Shown here: piece after piece, positions 33,835 through 43,121 of the stretch
Layout of the letters: the number at the start of each line of letters is the position of its first letter
Position numbering within the stretch: the first letter of the stretch is position 1
DNA from: CAG-103 sp048217285
Lineage (GTDB): Bacteria; Bacillota; Clostridia; Oscillospirales; Oscillospiraceae
Reading direction: 5' to 3'
Length of the DNA: 46,495 nucleotides
NCBI GenBank assembly: GCA_048217285.1
Contig: DBFWVW010000093.1
Location: 1 to 46,495 of the forward strand
Position numbers and translations under genes: made by a program
Notes under the pieces: generated by a model
Told to the model about the DNA's origin: nothing
Seen by the model: the letters and a program-made list of their open reading frames with translations, nothing else
The model's database searches: none

Positions 33835-35068
33835 CTGCTGTCGTTCCTTCCCCGGCCGGCGGCCGAAGCTGTAAAAATTCCGCGTCCGGAGTCGCCTGCA
33901 CACGGCCGATCTCCTGCTCGCACTCGGCCGTAAGTGTCACGGTCAGCACATTGCCGGTGACCTCCGCCACCGTTGCATAGGAAATGATCGCGCCGTCGTC
34001 GCCGATCATCTCGCGCAGCTGCTGCAGCAGCGTCTGCTCCAGCTCCGCACGCGCCGCGTCCTCCGGCACCGGCACATCCGCCGTCCGATACGGCTGCACG
34101 CGCTCGCGCACCAGCGAAAACGGCAGCGTAAACACGCCCCGGATCGCAAAAGGATATTCATGAATGATTTTATCACATTCCGTGTTTGAAATTCCACTGT
34201 TTTGATAAAAATTGATTCGCTTTTTGCCCACGCGCAGCGCCCAGCGCGTCCTCGCGCCGTGGGCGGGCTGTTTTTCGGCTTCCGTCAGGGCGATCTGCCC
34301 CGTCAGCTCCTGCCGCGTGCGCGCGCGGATGTCGGCGCGTGCGCACACCGGGCGCACCCCGCCGCCGAGATCCGTAACCGCGCCGGACACGAGTACATCG
34401 CCCGGTTCCACAGCTGCGCCGGGAGCGACACACGCCTGGCCGGCATAAACGTCCATGCTCAGGATGACCCCGGTCGCGGAGGCGTAAATGCTCATGGGCG
34501 TATCATCCGGCGTGATGTCCGGCAGAGGGTCCTTTTCGCGCACGATCACCTCGGCGTGGCTGCCGTGAACATTTACGGTGAGCCAGCGCAGCTCCGGCAG
34601 GCGCAGGATCATATCATTGCGCACAAGGTCGTTCGATAATGCGGGCCAGTACGTGCCCGGGCGCACGCCGCACGCCTCCAGACAGCGCAAGATCTGTCCG
34701 GTCGTAAGCGTTTCGTTGCCGGTCACATCAATGCGCCAGATGAACAGCGACGACGTCAGCACCGCCAGCACCATCACCAGCAGTCCCGCGCACGCACCCC
34801 GGTAGCGCGCCGCTCGCCGCAGCAGCCGCGGCAGGCCGCGGCAATAGAGCGTCTGCACCTCACACTGACACCGGCGTGCCAGCCCCGTGACCGTATCTGC
34901 ACAGCGCTCACGCACCGTGATGCGCAGTGTGTAGGCGTCCACCGGCTCGGACGCCGTGCAGGCGATGCCCGCCGCCGCGCACGCATTGAGCACGCGCTCT
35001 GGGTGCACACCGCACACCTCCAGCCGCACATAGCCGCAAAGGGCCAGGATCCACCGCGTCAAAGCCAT
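33827..35068 (-). CDS. yqfD: Sporulation protein YqfD
   Basis: A 413-residue YqfD-family protein of the sigma-E-controlled mother-cell programme. The N-terminal 'ALCGYVRLEVCG' segment, a single hydrophobic helix at about residues 91-110, and an extracytoplasmic region with 'WLTVNVHGSHAEVIVREKDPLP' and 'VEPGDVLVSG' match the family. The ATG at 35068 lies 4 bases after the yqfC stop; its ribosome-binding site (TGAGG) overlaps that stop at short spacing, and a GTG at 35089 is an alternative. Spore-specific role inferred from family. Confidence 0.87.
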
Positions 35069-35072
35069 CACC

Positions 35073-35345
35073 TCACGCAAACTCGGCACACGCGATCGTG
35101 CCGGAGATCAGCAGGGCCGTGCTGTCCATGGCCACGAGCTGCAGGTTCGTGCCGCGGATACACACGCGCACCCGCCCGCCGTCAATCACGATGCACTCGT
35201 GACTGTATTCGAGCAGGCCGCAGTGGTTTTCCACCAGCGCGCGGCGCCGGCCGGTCACGGTCAGCTTCGGCACACCGGCAACGGATTCCGCCGGCAGGTC
35301 CAGCCGCTCGGCAATCTCCAACGGAATATCTGACAGCCGCTTCAC
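35073..35345 (-). CDS. yqfC: Sporulation protein YqfC
   Basis: A 90-residue YqfC/YabP-type protein with the family pattern 'LEIAERLDLPAESVAGVPKLTVTGRRRALVENHCGLLEYS'. Known relatives are mother-cell sporulation proteins. The GTG at 35345 is favoured because GAAGGGGG lies 8 bases upstream and the size then equals other YqfC proteins; an in-frame start at 35372 would give 99 residues. It is the first gene of the long minus-strand operon and is divergent from ylbJ. Confidence 0.85.
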   Translation of the reverse strand: MKRLSDIPLEIAERLDLPAESVAGVPKLTVTGRRRALVENHCGLLEYSHECIVIDGGRVRVCIRGTNLQLVAMDSTALLISGTIACAEFA

Positions 35346-35448
35346 CGGCTCACCCCCTTCGCTGCAAGCCATTTTATGCGCCCGCAGGCAAGTTTAGGCC
35401 GGGACAGGCATAGAAATGCACGAGAACAGATTTCCGGGAGGGATGCCG

Positions 35449-36417
35449 GTGGAAGAAAAACGCGGCAATTTCATTGCGCTTGCGGTGACACTGACGGCAC
35501 TCGGTGCGCTGCTGCTGTGCTCACAGGCGGCACTCGAGAGTGCGCGCGCGGGGCTGAACCTCTGCGCGCAGATGATCGTACCGTCGCTGCTGCCGTTTTT
35601 TATTCTCTCTTCCCTGCTGCAGCAGCTGGGGCTGCCGGGCATCCTCGGCCGGTGGCTCTCCCCCGTGACGCAAAAGCTCTTCGGCATCGGCGGCGCAGGC
35701 GCATCGGCGCTGCTGCTGGGCGTGACGGGCGGGTATCCGCTCGGCGCGGACGCCATCGCTCAACTGCGCCGCAGCGGCGCGCTTCCACGCGAGCAGGCCG
35801 AGCGCGCACTCGCATTCTGCAACAATTCCGGCCCGGCATTTCTCGTCGGAGCAGCGGGCGTGGGCGTCTTTCACAGCGCGGGCTATGGGCTGCTGCTCTA
35901 CGGTGTGCACGTGCTGTCTGCCGTCATCGTCGGGATGCTCTTCGCCCCGCGCAGCGGTGGCTTTCAGCCGGAGGCGCGCGCACAGATCGCGGTCGTGCCG
36001 CTCTCGCAGGCGCTGCCGGCCGCCGTGCGCAGCGCCGTGCGCGCGGTGCTGACGGTCAGCGGCTTCGTGGTCACGTTCAGCGTCGTGACCGGGATCCTCG
36101 ATGCCTCCGGCCTGCTGCCGGCACTGGTGGGCACGCTCGCCGCACGTCTGGGGCTGGAACTGCACTTTGCCCGCGCACTGTGCACGGGCATACTCGAGCT
36201 CGGCACCGGCATCGGCGCGATGCAGGGCCTGGCGCCGACGCCGGGAAACCTCGCCCTCGCTGCCTTTCTCATCGGCTGGGGCGGCGTGTCCGTCCATTGC
36301 CAGACGGCGGCGGTCATTGCCGGGACGGATATCAAAAGCGCCCGACACACGGTCGGGCGCCTGCTGCACGGAGCGATCTCCGCGCTGTGTATGTGGGTTC
36401 TGGCAAACCTGTTTTGA
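35449..36417 (+). CDS. ylbJ: Sporulation integral membrane protein YlbJ
   Basis: A polytopic membrane protein of about 322 residues in the YlbJ/nucleoside-recognition ('Gate') family, implicated in spore coat or envelope formation. Segments such as 'IVPSLLPFFILSSLL', 'GVTGGYPLGADAIAQL', 'FCNNSGPAFLVGAAGVG' and 'LELGTGIGAMQGL' are characteristic. The GTG at 35449 has GGGAGG 7 bases upstream and is preferred; ATGs at 35416 and 35443 in the same frame lack good sites. It stands alone on the plus strand between two minus-strand operons, and its neighbour yqfC is also a sporulation gene. Confidence 0.85.
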   Translation: MEEKRGNFIALAVTLTALGALLLCSQAALESARAGLNLCAQMIVPSLLPFFILSSLLQQLGLPGILGRWLSPVTQKLFGIGGAGASALLLGVTGGYPLGADAIAQLRRSGALPREQAERALAFCNNSGPAFLVGAAGVGVFHSAGYGLLLYGVHVLSAVIVGMLFAPRSGGFQPEARAQIAVVPLSQALPAAVRSAVRAVLTVSGFVVTFSVVTGILDASGLLPALVGTLAARLGLELHFARALCTGILELGTGIGAMQGLAPTPGNLALAAFLIGWGGVSVHCQTAAVIAGTDIKSARHTVGRLLHGAISALCMWVLANLF

Positions 36418-36419
36418 CT

Positions 36420-37004
36420 TCACACGCCGGCAAAGGAGAACACGATGCCGACGACGGCGGACGCCGCAATGTACACGATTGGGTGCAGCTTTTTCGTCGG
36501 CTTGACGACATTCGTCAGCACCCAGATAACAGCTGCGAGCAGCAGCCCCTTCCAGAAAAACAGATCCGCAAACCGGCCGCTGACCTGATAGGCACTCTCC
36601 TGAATGAGAGAAATGCGCACGACGGAAAAACCCGCCGCCGCGATCAGCGCCGCGGACGCCGGGCGCAGCCCGTAAAACGCATCGTCAACGAACCGGTTTT
36701 CCCGGAATTTCTTCAGGCACGAGGCAATGATGAGGATGCAGATGATCGCCGGGGTGACGAGGCCGAGCGTCGCGACGAGCGCGCCGGGAACGCCGCCCGT
36801 GATGTAGCCCACATACGTCGCCGTGTTGACGCCGATGGGGCCGGGCGTGGACTCCGACACCGCGACCATGTCCGCAATCTGCTGATAGGTGAACCAGCCC
36901 GTGCGGTCGGACATGTCATAAATAAACGGGAGCGTTGCCAGACCTCCGCCGACGGAAAACAGGCCGGTCTTGAAAAACTCCCAGAACAGGCGCAGATAGA
37001 TCAT
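36420..37004 (-). CDS. chrA: Chromate transporter family half-protein (second)
   Basis: A 194-residue membrane protein equal to one CHR domain. Conserved features are 'FSVGGGLATLPFI' near the N-terminus and 'ESTPGPIGVNTATYVGY' (about residues 50-66). Proteins of two CHR domains export chromate; bacteria with half-sized pairs, as here, need both halves and the true substrate is often unknown. It overlaps the partner gene by 4 bases, indicating coupled translation. Convergent with ylbJ, with only 2 bases between the stops and no terminator seen between them. Confidence 0.87.
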   Translation of the reverse strand: MIYLRLFWEFFKTGLFSVGGGLATLPFIYDMSDRTGWFTYQQIADMVAVSESTPGPIGVNTATYVGYITGGVPGALVATLGLVTPAIICILIIASCLKKFRENRFVDDAFYGLRPASAALIAAAGFSVVRISLIQESAYQVSGRFADLFFWKGLLLAAVIWVLTNVVKPTKKLHPIVYIAASAVVGIVFSFAGV

Positions 37005-37555
37005 GCCTTACGCGCCTCCAGTTCCCTGATGACGATGCCGGCGAGCGCAGCCGCGAGCACATACAGCACCGGCGAGACGTTCAGAAACACGCTGCCCGCG
37101 AACACGAGCAGAAAGATCAAAAATGTCTTCCAGTCCACGACGGATTTTTCCCACAGCTTCACGACGGCATTGAGGATCAGCACACACACGCACACGCGGA
37201 TACCCGCAAACGCGTTTTGCACGGCGGGCAGGTGCGCGAAGTTCTGAATAAAGGCCGCAATGATCATAATAATGACGAGCGACGGGAACACAACGCCCAG
37301 CGTGGCAAAGATGCCGCCCCAGATGCCAGCCCACTTCTGCCCGACGAACGTGGCAGTGTTGACCGCGATAACGCCCGGTGTGCACTGGCCGATGGCGTAC
37401 CAGTCCATGACCTCTTCCTCCGTGGCCCAGCGGCGCTTTTCCACGACCTCGCGCTGCAGCGCGGGCAGCATGGCATAGCCGCCGCCGAACGTCGTCACGC
37501 CGACAACGGTGAAGGTGCCAAAGAGGCCAAAAAGCTGCTTGATTTTCTCTTTCAT
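37001..37555 (-). CDS. chrA: Chromate transporter family half-protein (first)
   Basis: A 184-residue single CHR-domain membrane protein with 'TTFGGGYAMLPALQREVV' (about residues 21-38) and 'GQCTPGVIAVNTATFVGQKW' (about 57-76). It pairs with the next gene to form a two-subunit transporter in opposite membrane orientation, as known for other short-chain CHR pairs. The ATG at 37555 follows GAGGAATC closely. The terminator at 37573-37604 separates it from the phosphohexomutase upstream. Confidence 0.87.
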   Translation of the reverse strand: MKEKIKQLFGLFGTFTVVGVTTFGGGYAMLPALQREVVEKRRWATEEEVMDWYAIGQCTPGVIAVNTATFVGQKWAGIWGGIFATLGVVFPSLVIIMIIAAFIQNFAHLPAVQNAFAGIRVCVCVLILNAVVKLWEKSVVDWKTFLIFLLVFAGSVFLNVSPVLYVLAAALAGIVIRELEARKA

Positions 37556-37572
37556 AGCGATTCCTCAAAAGT

Positions 37573-37604
37573 CCGGCCCCCCGGCGCAGTTGCCGGAGGG
37601 CCGG
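37573..37604 (-). terminator. Terminator after the phosphohexomutase gene
   Basis: CCGGCCCCCCGGC and GCCGGAGGGCCGG pair with one mismatch around GCAGTT; on the minus strand the hairpin is followed by ACTTTTG. It sits between the phosphohexomutase stop and the chromate-transporter genes, so the two units are probably transcribed separately. Confidence 0.7.
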
Positions 37605-37619
37605 GGCATATGGTTTCGA

Positions 37620-39350
37620 TTAACTGCGCAGCGTCTCGGCAAACTGCGCATAGCGCTGCACGCGCTCGTCGCACTCCGGCCGCGTCGCGCCGACACCAAG
37701 GATGTACACCTTGATCTTCGGCTCCGTGCCGGACGGGCGGACGATGAATGAGCAGCCGTCGTCCAGCTCAAAGTACAGCACGTTCGAGCCGGAGATGGGC
37801 GTTTTGTCCATCTTGCCGAGTCCCATGACGTACACCGAGCCGTCCTGATAGTCGCGCATACGCACGACCTTCGTGCCCGCGATCTCCTGCAGCGGCTGCT
37901 TGCGGAGATTCGCCATGAGCGTGCGCATCTTCTCCAGCCCGTCAAGACCCGGCATGACGAGATTGAGCGTGCGCTCGCCGTAGAAGCCATACTTTTCATA
38001 CAGCGCATCGAGCGCCTGCGCGAGCGTCATGCCCTGCTCGAAATAGTACGCCGCCATTTCCGTGATCATGACGCAGGCAGTCACGGCGTCCTTGTCGCGG
38101 ACATAGTCGCCCATCATGTAGCCGTAACTCTCCTCAAAGGCGAGCACGTACTGGTACGAACCGTCGCGCTGGTACTCGGCCAGCTTCTCGGCCATGAATT
38201 TGAAGCCCGTGAACGTCTCATCAAAGTGGATATCGTTCACATCACAGATCCGGCGCACCATCTTGGACGTGACGATCGTCGAGATCGCGGCCGCGTTTTC
38301 CGGCAGCGTGCCCTTGCGGCGGCGCGCCGTGATGATATAGTCGAGCAGCAGCACGCCCATCTGGTTGCCGGTGATGGTGCGGTACTCCCCGTCTGCGCCG
38401 CGGACCATGACGCCGACGCGATCCGAGTCCGGGTCCGTGCCGAGGATAAGGTCGCTGCCGACCTCCTTGGCGAGGTCAACGGCCAGATAGAAGCCCTCCG
38501 GATTCTCCGGGTTCGGGCTCTTGACGGTCGGGAATGTGCCGTCGAGCACCATCTGCTCTTTGACGGGGATGACCTGCGTCATGCCCAGACGGTGCAGCGC
38601 CTCGGGCACGAGGTGCCAGCCCGCGCCGTGGAACGGCGTGTAGACGATCTTGAACCGGTCGGCCACGCGGCGGACAACGTCCGGGTCGATCGGCTGGCGC
38701 AGAACATTGGACAAAAAGGCCTCGTCCGTCTCCGCGCCCATGAACTCCACGAGTCCCTGACGCACCGCGTCGTCAAAGTCCATGCGCTGAATGTCGTTGA
38801 AGATGTCCAGCCGCTCCATGTTTTTGGCGATGGCGGCGGCGTGCTGCGGCGGGAGCTGCGCCCCGTCGGACCAGTAGACCTTGTAGCCGTTATACTCTTT
38901 CGGGTTGTGGCTGGCCGTGATGTTCAGGCCGGCCGTGGTGCCGTAGTGCTTGACGGCGAACGACAACTCCGGCGTCGGGCGCAGGGCATCAAAAATGCGC
39001 ACGTGGATGCCGTTGGCCGCCATGACAGCCGCCGCCTCGTGGGCAAAGCGCTCACTGTTGACGCGGCAGTCGAAGCAGATGGCGATGCCGCGCGCGCACG
39101 CGCTCTCGCCCTCGGCCTTGATGACCTCCGCGAACGCCTGCGTGGCGTGGCGGATGACGTGAATGTTCATGCGGCGGCAGCCGAGCGCCATCTCGCCGCG
39201 CAGACCGGCTGTGCCGAACTCGAGCGGGGCGAAAAAGCGGCTTTCGATCTCTTTTTTGTCGTCGCGGATGGCGTTGAGCTCTTCCCACTCCGCATTGGAG
39301 AGTGCAGGACTATCGAGCCAGCGCTGGTATTCTTCCATGTAATTACGCAT
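37620..39350 (-). CDS. Phosphoglucomutase/phosphomannomutase
   Basis: A 576-residue alpha-D-phosphohexomutase of the PgcA type, interconverting glucose-1- and glucose-6-phosphate (and probably mannose phosphates), thus feeding sugar nucleotides for glycan synthesis such as the polymer at the left end. It shows 'FGTAGLRGEM' (about residue 46), the phosphoserine loop 'ITASHNPKEYNGYK' (about 143), the metal loop 'GTDPDSDRVGV' (about 303) and the C-terminal phosphate-binding 'VRPSGTEPKIK' (about 545). AAGGAG precedes the ATG. Overlaps the preceding small gene by 8 bases. Confidence 0.92.
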   Translation of the reverse strand: MRNYMEEYQRWLDSPALSNAEWEELNAIRDDKKEIESRFFAPLEFGTAGLRGEMALGCRRMNIHVIRHATQAFAEVIKAEGESACARGIAICFDCRVNSERFAHEAAAVMAANGIHVRIFDALRPTPELSFAVKHYGTTAGLNITASHNPKEYNGYKVYWSDGAQLPPQHAAAIAKNMERLDIFNDIQRMDFDDAVRQGLVEFMGAETDEAFLSNVLRQPIDPDVVRRVADRFKIVYTPFHGAGWHLVPEALHRLGMTQVIPVKEQMVLDGTFPTVKSPNPENPEGFYLAVDLAKEVGSDLILGTDPDSDRVGVMVRGADGEYRTITGNQMGVLLLDYIITARRRKGTLPENAAAISTIVTSKMVRRICDVNDIHFDETFTGFKFMAEKLAEYQRDGSYQYVLAFEESYGYMMGDYVRDKDAVTACVMITEMAAYYFEQGMTLAQALDALYEKYGFYGERTLNLVMPGLDGLEKMRTLMANLRKQPLQEIAGTKVVRMRDYQDGSVYVMGLGKMDKTPISGSNVLYFELDDGCSFIVRPSGTEPKIKVYILGVGATRPECDERVQRYAQFAETLRS

Positions 39351-39678
39351 TGTCGTCTCCTTCCGTCAGCGCCTCAGCGCAGCCTTCCTGAAGCGCCTGC
39401 GCATCGGCAAGCATCGTCTCAGGAACCAGAATTTCCACTCCGTAACCGGACATACCTAACATGATCTTGCCAAACTGACCGTCCCCCGGGTAGTTCTTCA
39501 GGCAGGGGATGCCATAGGCCTCCAGCATATTGACCAACAGCACGTCGTCCATATCCACGCCCGTACACTTGGTCAGCATTGCCGGGGGCACCGGTTCACC
39601 GTCCGCATCACGCGGCCAGCGCTTGAGCAAATCGCCGGGAAGCGACCTGCCCCACTCTGCTTTCAGCTCTTGCGCCAT
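39343..39678 (-). CDS. Small conserved protein, DUF2007-like
   Basis: A 111-residue soluble protein. The central part 'LVNMLEAYGIPCLKNYPGDGQFGKIMLGMSGYGVEILVPETMLADAQAL' resembles the DUF2007 fold (a short alpha/beta domain with the 'GIP' turn and a C-terminal 'VP...A..L' helix), seen at the level of pattern only. The ATG at 39678 has TAGGAG upstream; the longer frame upstream is rejected. It overlaps the phosphohexomutase start by 8 bases, implying coupled expression. Function unknown. Confidence 0.6.
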   Translation of the reverse strand: MAQELKAEWGRSLPGDLLKRWPRDADGEPVPPAMLTKCTGVDMDDVLLVNMLEAYGIPCLKNYPGDGQFGKIMLGMSGYGVEILVPETMLADAQALQEGCAEALTEGDDNA

Positions 39679-39703
39679 GTTGTTTCTCCTACTCCTATTT
39701 TGC

Positions 39704-40186
39704 TTATTTATGATATTGCGTGCCCGCGTTGATCGTGCACGCACGATAGATCTGCTCGGCGAGCATGACGCGCGCCAGATGGTGCGGAAAAGTCATCGGC
39801 GACATACTCAGCCGCAGCGATGCCGCGCGCTTGATGCCCTCGTCAAGGCCAAACGACCCGCCGACGAGAAAGCACACTTTCGACGTGCCGCCCGCAGCGT
39901 AACCGCCGAGCTGCTGCGCGAGCGCCTCGCTCGAGAGGAGCTTTCCCTCGACGCACATGGCGATCACTGCCGCGCCCTTCGGGATGCGCGCGCGGATAGC
40001 CTGCGCCTCTTTTTCCAGCGCAGCGTGGATCTCCTTCGGCGACGGGCGCTCCGGCAGGCGCTGCTCCGGCAGCTCCACCAGTTCAAACCGGCAATAGGCA
40101 CCCAGCCGCTTGGCATATTCCGCAAATGCGGAGATATAATAGGTCTCGCGCATCTTTCCGACGCAGACAAGTGTTATGGACAGCAT
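39704..40186 (-). CDS. rlmH: 23S rRNA pseudouridine-1915 N3-methyltransferase RlmH
   Basis: A 160-residue SPOUT methyltransferase that modifies position 1915 of 23S rRNA in helix 69. The knotted SAM-binding region is visible as 'VCFLVGGSFGLDEGIKRAASLRLSMSPMTFPHHLARVMLAEQIYRA' (segments from about residue 102), with the conserved C-terminal 'QYHK'. The length is typical. The ATG at 40186 has AAAGG about 8 bases upstream and overlaps the preceding MBL gene by 13 bases. Confidence 0.95.
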   Translation of the reverse strand: MLSITLVCVGKMRETYYISAFAEYAKRLGAYCRFELVELPEQRLPERPSPKEIHAALEKEAQAIRARIPKGAAVIAMCVEGKLLSSEALAQQLGGYAAGGTSKVCFLVGGSFGLDEGIKRAASLRLSMSPMTFPHHLARVMLAEQIYRACTINAGTQYHK

Positions 40187-40977
40187 ACGCACGCCTTTCC
40201 CGCCGTGAGCGTGAGGGTCGTCTCCGCCGGAGCCGCGTACAGCTCCGGCTGCGTTCCGGGTGAAAAGCCCGCCGCCGCGAGTGCAGCCGCGACCGTCTCG
40301 AGCGCGGCGCGCGGCGTGTTGTTCTCCCGGCTGAGATGGCCGAGCACGAGCTGCTTCGCCCCGTTTTCCGCGAGGTACACCGCCAGCGCCCCGGCGCTTG
40401 CATTCGACAAATGGCCATGGTCAGACGCGATCCGACGTTTCAGGTAGATCGGGTAAGGCCCGGTGCGCAGCAGCTCCGGGTCGTGGTTGGCCTCAATGAC
40501 GGCGCAGTCCACACCGCGCAGCGCCGCCCGCACGGCATCCGTCACGGTGCCAAGGTCGGTGCAGAAGCCAAAGCGCGCCGACCCGTCGAGCCGGTAGCCG
40601 CAGCTCCCGGCCGCATCATGCGGCGTGGGAAACGGCGTCACACGCACATCACCGAGACAAAAAGCCTCACCCGGTGTGATCTCATGCAGACAGTCCGCCC
40701 GTTCCGGCAGCAGCCTGCGCAGCGCGGCGCACACCGCCGGCAGCGCATACACCACCACAGGGTCCCGACGCAGCAGGACGGTCAGGCCCTTGACATGGTC
40801 GGAGTGTTCGTGCGTCACGAGCACTCCCGCAAGATCGGCCACCGAAACACCCTGCGAGGCGAGTCCCGCGCGGATGCGCCGCGCGGAGATGCCGGCGTCC
40901 ATCAAAATATGTGTCTCACCGTCGGACACGAGCGCGCAGTTGCCGCTCGACCCGCTGGAAAACAATGCAATGTTCAT
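40174..40977 (-). CDS. MBL-fold hydrolase, WalJ/YycJ-like
   Basis: A 267-residue metallo-beta-lactamase-fold protein beginning 'MNIALFSSGSSGNC', the hallmark of the YycJ/WalJ group, with 'GVLVTHEHSDHVKGL' (HxHxDH metal motif, about residue 52), 'GHLSNASAG' (about 190) and 'LVLGHLSRENNTP' (about 213). The B. subtilis relative is a DNA exonuclease-like protein tied to cell-wall/division coordination. Here no walRK genes are adjacent; rlmH downstream is the same neighbour seen near yycJ in other Firmicutes. The ATG overlaps the murA stop (ATGA). Confidence 0.87.
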   Translation of the reverse strand: MNIALFSSGSSGNCALVSDGETHILMDAGISARRIRAGLASQGVSVADLAGVLVTHEHSDHVKGLTVLLRRDPVVVYALPAVCAALRRLLPERADCLHEITPGEAFCLGDVRVTPFPTPHDAAGSCGYRLDGSARFGFCTDLGTVTDAVRAALRGVDCAVIEANHDPELLRTGPYPIYLKRRIASDHGHLSNASAGALAVYLAENGAKQLVLGHLSRENNTPRAALETVAAALAAAGFSPGTQPELYAAPAETTLTLTAGKACVCCP

Positions 40978-42269
40978 TCGGCAGCGGCTGCCGCACACTG
41001 CTCGGCGCCGTCGCGCTCGAGCACGATGTCGGCCCCGACGCCGCGCAGCTTGCCGACGAAGTTTTCATAGCCGCGCTCGATAAAGCGGATGTCCGTGACC
41101 ACGGTCTCCCCCGCGGCGCACAAGCCCGCAATGACCACGGCGGCGCCGGCGCGCAGGTCGCACGCCTTGACTTCCGCACCGTGCAGGCCCTCCACGCCGT
41201 TGATGATGGCGGTGCAGCCATCCACCTGCGCATCGGCCCCCATGCGGCCAAGCTCCTGAATGTACTTGTAGCGATTGTCATACACGCCCTCGGTCACGAC
41301 GCTCGTGCCGTCGGCCAGACTCAGCGCCACGCTGATCTGCGGCTGCATATCCGTCGGGAAGCCCGGGTACGGCTGGGTCTTGACATTTGTATGGCGCAGG
41401 CGGCCATTGCTGCGCACGAGCACGCTGTCTCCGCCCTCGACGACGGTGACGCCCATCTCGCGCAGCTTGGCGCTGATACACTCCAGATGGCGCGGGATCA
41501 CGTTCGACAGGCGCACTTCCCCGCCGGCCGCGGCGCAGGCCGTCATATACGTGCCCGCCTCGATCTGATCAGGGATAACGCTGTATGTGCCGCCGTGCAG
41601 ACGCTCGACGCCCTGAATGCGGATGGAATCCGTGCCGGCACCGCGGATGTCGGCGCCCATGGAGTTGAGGAAGTTGGCAAGGTCGACGATGTGCGGCTCG
41701 CGCGCCGCATTCTCGATCACGGTGCGGCCGCGCGCCAGCGTCGCCGCGATGATGATGTTCATCGTCGCGCCGACCGAGACCTTGTCCAGATATACCTTTG
41801 CCCCGTGCAGACGGCCGTCCGGCGTGTCGGCATAGACAAAGCCGTTTTTCACCTCGACGTTCGCGCCCATCGCGGTCATACCCTTGATGTGCTGGTCGAT
41901 CGGCCGGACGCCGAAATTGCAGCCGCCGGGCATGGTCGTCTTGGCCGAGCCGAAGCGGCCGAGCATCGAGCCGATGAAGTAGTACGACGCGCGGATCTTG
42001 CGCATCAGGTCATACGGCGGCTCGGTGAAGCGCACCTGCGTGCAGTCGATCTCAACGGCGGAAGGGCTGAGGTATTCCACCCGTGCGCCAAGCCCCTGCA
42101 AAATCTTCAGGAGCATATCCACGTCGCTGATCTGGGGCATATTCTCGATCCGGCAGACACCATCGACCATCAGGGCTGCCGGGATGATCGCCACTGCCGC
42201 GTTTTTCGCGCCGCTGATCTCGATCTCTCCGTGCAGAGGTCTGCCGCCATGTATTACATATCTATCCAA
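40974..42269 (-). CDS. murA: UDP-N-acetylglucosamine 1-carboxyvinyltransferase
   Basis: A MurA enzyme of about 431 residues catalysing the first committed step of peptidoglycan synthesis, transfer of enolpyruvate from PEP to UDP-GlcNAc. 'ISGAKNA' near residue 20 carries the catalytic Lys-Asn, and 'MPGGCNFGVRPIDQHIKG' (about 113-130) carries the active-site Cys that fosfomycin attacks. Start: TTG at 42269 ('MDRYVIHGG', the usual MurA opening) has AGAGGTG 8 bases upstream; the GTG at 42281 in the same frame overlaps that site. It may be one of two MurA copies, as common in Firmicutes. Confidence 0.93.
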   Translation of the reverse strand: MDRYVIHGGRPLHGEIEISGAKNAAVAIIPAALMVDGVCRIENMPQISDVDMLLKILQGLGARVEYLSPSAVEIDCTQVRFTEPPYDLMRKIRASYYFIGSMLGRFGSAKTTMPGGCNFGVRPIDQHIKGMTAMGANVEVKNGFVYADTPDGRLHGAKVYLDKVSVGATMNIIIAATLARGRTVIENAAREPHIVDLANFLNSMGADIRGAGTDSIRIQGVERLHGGTYSVIPDQIEAGTYMTACAAAGGEVRLSNVIPRHLECISAKLREMGVTVVEGGDSVLVRSNGRLRHTNVKTQPYPGFPTDMQPQISVALSLADGTSVVTEGVYDNRYKYIQELGRMGADAQVDGCTAIINGVEGLHGAEVKACDLRAGAAVVIAGLCAAGETVVTDIRFIERGYENFVGKLRGVGADIVLERDGAEQCAAAAAE

Positions 42270-42378
42270 ACTATTTGACACCTCTCATGCTGCGAAAGCA
42301 GAGTGCAGTTCCGCATCTGCCGCCGGGCGATCACGCTCCGTGTGTAGCTTGCCCGATTTTAACGGAACCTAACGATGG

Positions 42379-42407
42379 ATTATAACACGCTTTTCCCGGA
42401 AAAGCAA
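42379..42407 (-). promoter_or_regulatory. Promoter for the murA-walJ-rlmH-pgm operon
   Basis: On the minus strand TTGCTT (42407-42402) and a perfect TATAAT (42384-42379) are 17 bases apart. Transcription would start near 42372, leaving a leader of about 100 bases before murA. The -35 box abuts the stop codon of the upstream NUDIX gene. The leader contains CGGGC...GCCCG complementarity but no recognised riboswitch. Confidence 0.75.
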
Positions 42408-42974
42408 TCACAACACGCCGCCAGCCGCTTCACCGCGCTCGCGCGCGAGCAAAAGCTGCGTCTTTAGCAGGGCGACTGTCGTTTTTCCGTCGCAAAGTTC
42501 GCCATCGAGCGCCATTTGCACCAATTCCTCCAGCGGATGCCGCTCCACGTTCAGAAACTCGCCGGGGTCAAGGTGCGCCGCACCGCGATGCAGGTCGCGC
42601 GCCAGATAGATGTGCAGCACCTCCTCCGAGTAACCGGGCGAGGTATAATTCGCACCCAGATACTGCAGGCAGCCCGCGGTCAGTCCCGTCTCCTCCGAGA
42701 GCTCGCGCGCCGCGGCCAGCTCCGGCGCCTCGCCCGGCTCGAGCTTGCCGGCCGGCACCTCAAGCAGCGTGCGCGAAAACGGATATCGGTACTGCCGCAC
42801 GCACCAGACCGTGCCGTCTGGCTCCAGCGGCAGGACCGTCACGCCGCCCGGATGCTCCACGACCTCACGCTTGGCTGTACTGCCGTCAGGCAGACGCGCC
42901 TCGTCAAGCCGGACATTGACGATCACGCCGCAGTAAGTCGTGAGGGTCTTGAGCTTTTCTTCGATCAGTTCCAT
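42408..42974 (-). CDS. NUDIX hydrolase (ADP-ribose pyrophosphatase type)
   Basis: A 188-residue NUDIX enzyme. The Nudix box is intact: 'GKLEPGEAPELAAARELSEETGL' (about residues 76-98; G, E and REx2EE residues present), preceded by 'VRQYRYPFSRTLLEVPAG', typical of ADP-sugar pyrophosphatases that split ADP-ribose into AMP and ribose-5-phosphate. AAGGAG lies before the ATG, and an extended TGGTATGAT sequence about 40 bases upstream may be its promoter. It appears monocistronic, followed directly by the murA operon promoter. Confidence 0.87.
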   Translation of the reverse strand: MELIEEKLKTLTTYCGVIVNVRLDEARLPDGSTAKREVVEHPGGVTVLPLEPDGTVWCVRQYRYPFSRTLLEVPAGKLEPGEAPELAAARELSEETGLTAGCLQYLGANYTSPGYSEEVLHIYLARDLHRGAAHLDPGEFLNVERHPLEELVQMALDGELCDGKTTVALLKTQLLLARERGEAAGGVL

Positions 42975-43121
42975 GAAACATCCACTCCTTTTTCAAATGG
43001 AATCATACCATATTCCTGCGCCGATTGCCATATATTTTGAGTAGCGAAACGCGGTCGCGGACGCTATACTGAATCTAACCGGGCATCTGTCCGGAAACCA
43101 ACCCAAAGGGAGGCAATTTCC